6,496 nt of DNA from Alphaproteobacteria bacterium (GTDB lineage: Bacteria > Pseudomonadota > Alphaproteobacteria > Paracaedibacterales > CAIULA01). The stretch lies in contig JAIEMR010000186.1 of the NCBI GenBank assembly GCA_019751935.1, forward strand, positions 1 to 6,496, read 5' to 3'. A program made the translations under genes and the position numbers. This document shows, piece after piece, positions 5,683-6,496 of the stretch (position 1 is its first letter; each line of letters opens with the position of its first letter). The notes beneath the pieces are model-generated. The model was not told the DNA's origin. It saw only the letters and a program-made list of their open reading frames with translations, and made no database searches.

Positions 5683-5776
5683 AGGATTTTGTCTATGGTT
5701 CACTTCTTTACTTTTTAGGACTGCATTCAAAATTTCCTTTTCAATAGCTGCTTTTTGGTTGAGTCACAAAGCTCAT

Positions 5777-5817
5777 TTTTAAAAATTAGAAGAATTCTAG
5801 AACATGAAAAAATTCAT
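5777..5817 (-). terminator. Weak AT-rich hairpins after mutM, possible terminator
   Basis: Reading leftward from the mutM stop there are two small dyads. ATGAA-TTTT-TTCAT covers 5804-5817, and TAGAA-TTC-TTCTA (5787-5799) is followed directly by ATTTTT. The second has the shape of an intrinsic terminator, but its stem is only five pairs with a single G-C, so efficient termination is doubtful. Confidence 0.22.
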
Positions 5818-5825
5818 ATAAGCTC

Positions 5826-6496
5826 TTACTTTTGACACTTATCACAATAAAATGTCGATCTACCGCACAAAGTTTCTTTTTTAACGTGCCCTGAACATTT
5901 TTCCCTTGGGCAAGAGGAAAGACCGCGGCCATAGACTGCAAATTGATGCTGAAAATATCCAAGCTTGCCATCGGGCTGTTGATGATCTTTTAAGGTTGAT
6001 CCCCCTGCCTCAATCGCGCGTTGCAGCACTTTTCGAACGTGATCAAGAAGATTTCCTGCCTCCTTTAAAGTCAAAGAATCTGCAACTCTAAGAGGATGAA
6101 TCCCACTTCCCCACAAGGCTTCACTCGCATAAATATTGCCAACACCAACGATCATTCTTTGATCTAAAAGCGCGACCTTTATAGAATGTTGACGCCTTTT
6201 GAAAAACCCATGAAAAATCTCAGGGGTTAAATTATCATCAAATGGCTCAGGCCCTAAATGCTTGAAAAGTGGGTGATCATTTAAATGTTTTGTTTGCACC
6301 AAATCCATTAACCCAAAACGCCTAGCATCATTGTATGCAATTGTTTTGTTTTCATTATTATAGAAAACCACATGGTCATGTTTTTGAAGTGTGAATGAAG
6401 ATGTATCTTCAATTATAAGCCGTCCAGACTTTCCAAGGTGAAAAACCAAAGTATGCCCCTCGTTTAAATTCAGCAAAAGATATTTAGCGCGCCTTG
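5826..6496 (-). CDS. mutM: Formamidopyrimidine-DNA glycosylase MutM (Fpg), C-terminal 222 residues; start beyond right edge
   Basis: The frame stays open to the window edge. Its first visible residues, RRAKYLL, align with residue 54 or so of E. coli MutM, so about 53 residues including the catalytic Pro-Glu N-terminus are outside. The enzyme removes 8-oxoguanine and formamidopyrimidines and cleaves the abasic site. Visible blocks are HLGKSGRL, KHDHVVF, the NDARRFG loop, HLGPEPFDD, the helix-two-turns-helix region VGVGNIYASEALW, GGSTLKDHQQPDGKLGYF and VYGR. A zinc finger ends the protein: CPREKC then CDKC, with the GRSTFYC segment between. The CxxxxC spacing of the first Cys pair is one I know from alphaproteobacterial MutM. 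The HLGMSG motif carries Lys instead of Met (codon 6429-6431), altering a residue of the DNA-intercalating triad; the Arg and Phe of that triad (RRF) are present. The TAA is at 5826-5828. Confidence 0.92.
   Translation of the reverse strand, partial: RRAKYLLLNLNEGHTLVFHLGKSGRLIIEDTSSFTLQKHDHVVFYNNENKTIAYNDARRFGLMDLVQTKHLNDHPLFKHLGPEPFDDNLTPEIFHGFFKRRQHSIKVALLDQRMIVGVGNIYASEALWGSGIHPLRVADSLTLKEAGNLLDHVRKVLQRAIEAGGSTLKDHQQPDGKLGYFQHQFAVYGRGLSSCPREKCSGHVKKETLCGRSTFYCDKCQK

Noticed and set aside
5906..6091. Plus-strand open frame of 61 codons opposite mutM
   Set aside because: The mutM frame on the other strand has the zinc finger and catalytic-domain motifs across this stretch, so this is a shadow.
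1..6496. CRISPR arrays, insertion sequences, phage genes or defence systems
   Set aside because: No regularly spaced direct repeats, transposase motifs, terminal inverted repeats or nuclease/effector domains are seen. Apart from the left-edge junction the window looks like core chromosome.

Overview
The window reads as chromosomal DNA of a low-GC alphaproteobacterium, probably an endosymbiont-type lineage (Holosporales or Rickettsiales-like; this is inference). The strongest clue is the run rhodanese - TolC-type outer-membrane protein - PopZ/DUF2497 protein, a gene order I associate with Alphaproteobacteria. The AT-rich intergenic DNA, a stand-alone ccmA, and an alphaproteobacterial-type zinc finger in MutM fit the same picture.

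Layout. At the left edge (1-448, minus strand) lies the 5' part of a secreted protein I do not recognise. Its outermost 75 bases or so change sharply in base composition and read better in another frame, so a foreign or chimeric junction is likely there. Bases 449-671 are an AT-rich divergent intergenic region with three near-perfect dyads and a candidate promoter for the rightward genes. From 672 to 4987 five plus-strand genes are tightly packed: a rhodanese with a TTG start, a tolC-like gene, a popZ-like gene, a 23S rRNA pseudouridine synthase of the RluC type, and a SAM methyltransferase with an unusual motif I. Gaps range from 26 bases down to a 4-base overlap, which suggests one transcription unit.

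The right third is on the minus strand. ccmA converges on the methyltransferase gene and overlaps its end by 4 bases. It starts only 10 bases after the CCA end of tRNA-Arg(CCU). Upstream of the tRNA is a 179-base spacer with weak hairpins and a possible frameshifted mini-gene, and then the C-terminal four fifths of mutM, which runs off the right edge.

Most of the genes are housekeeping: envelope export (TolC), polar organisation (PopZ), rRNA modification (RluC), cytochrome c maturation (CcmA), translation (tRNA-Arg) and oxidised-base repair (MutM). I do not see a new defence or mobile system. The observations most worth checking are the Met-to-Lys change in the DNA-intercalating triad of MutM, the composition and frame switch at the left edge, the atypical methyltransferase coupled to rluC, and the dyads in the divergent intergenic region.
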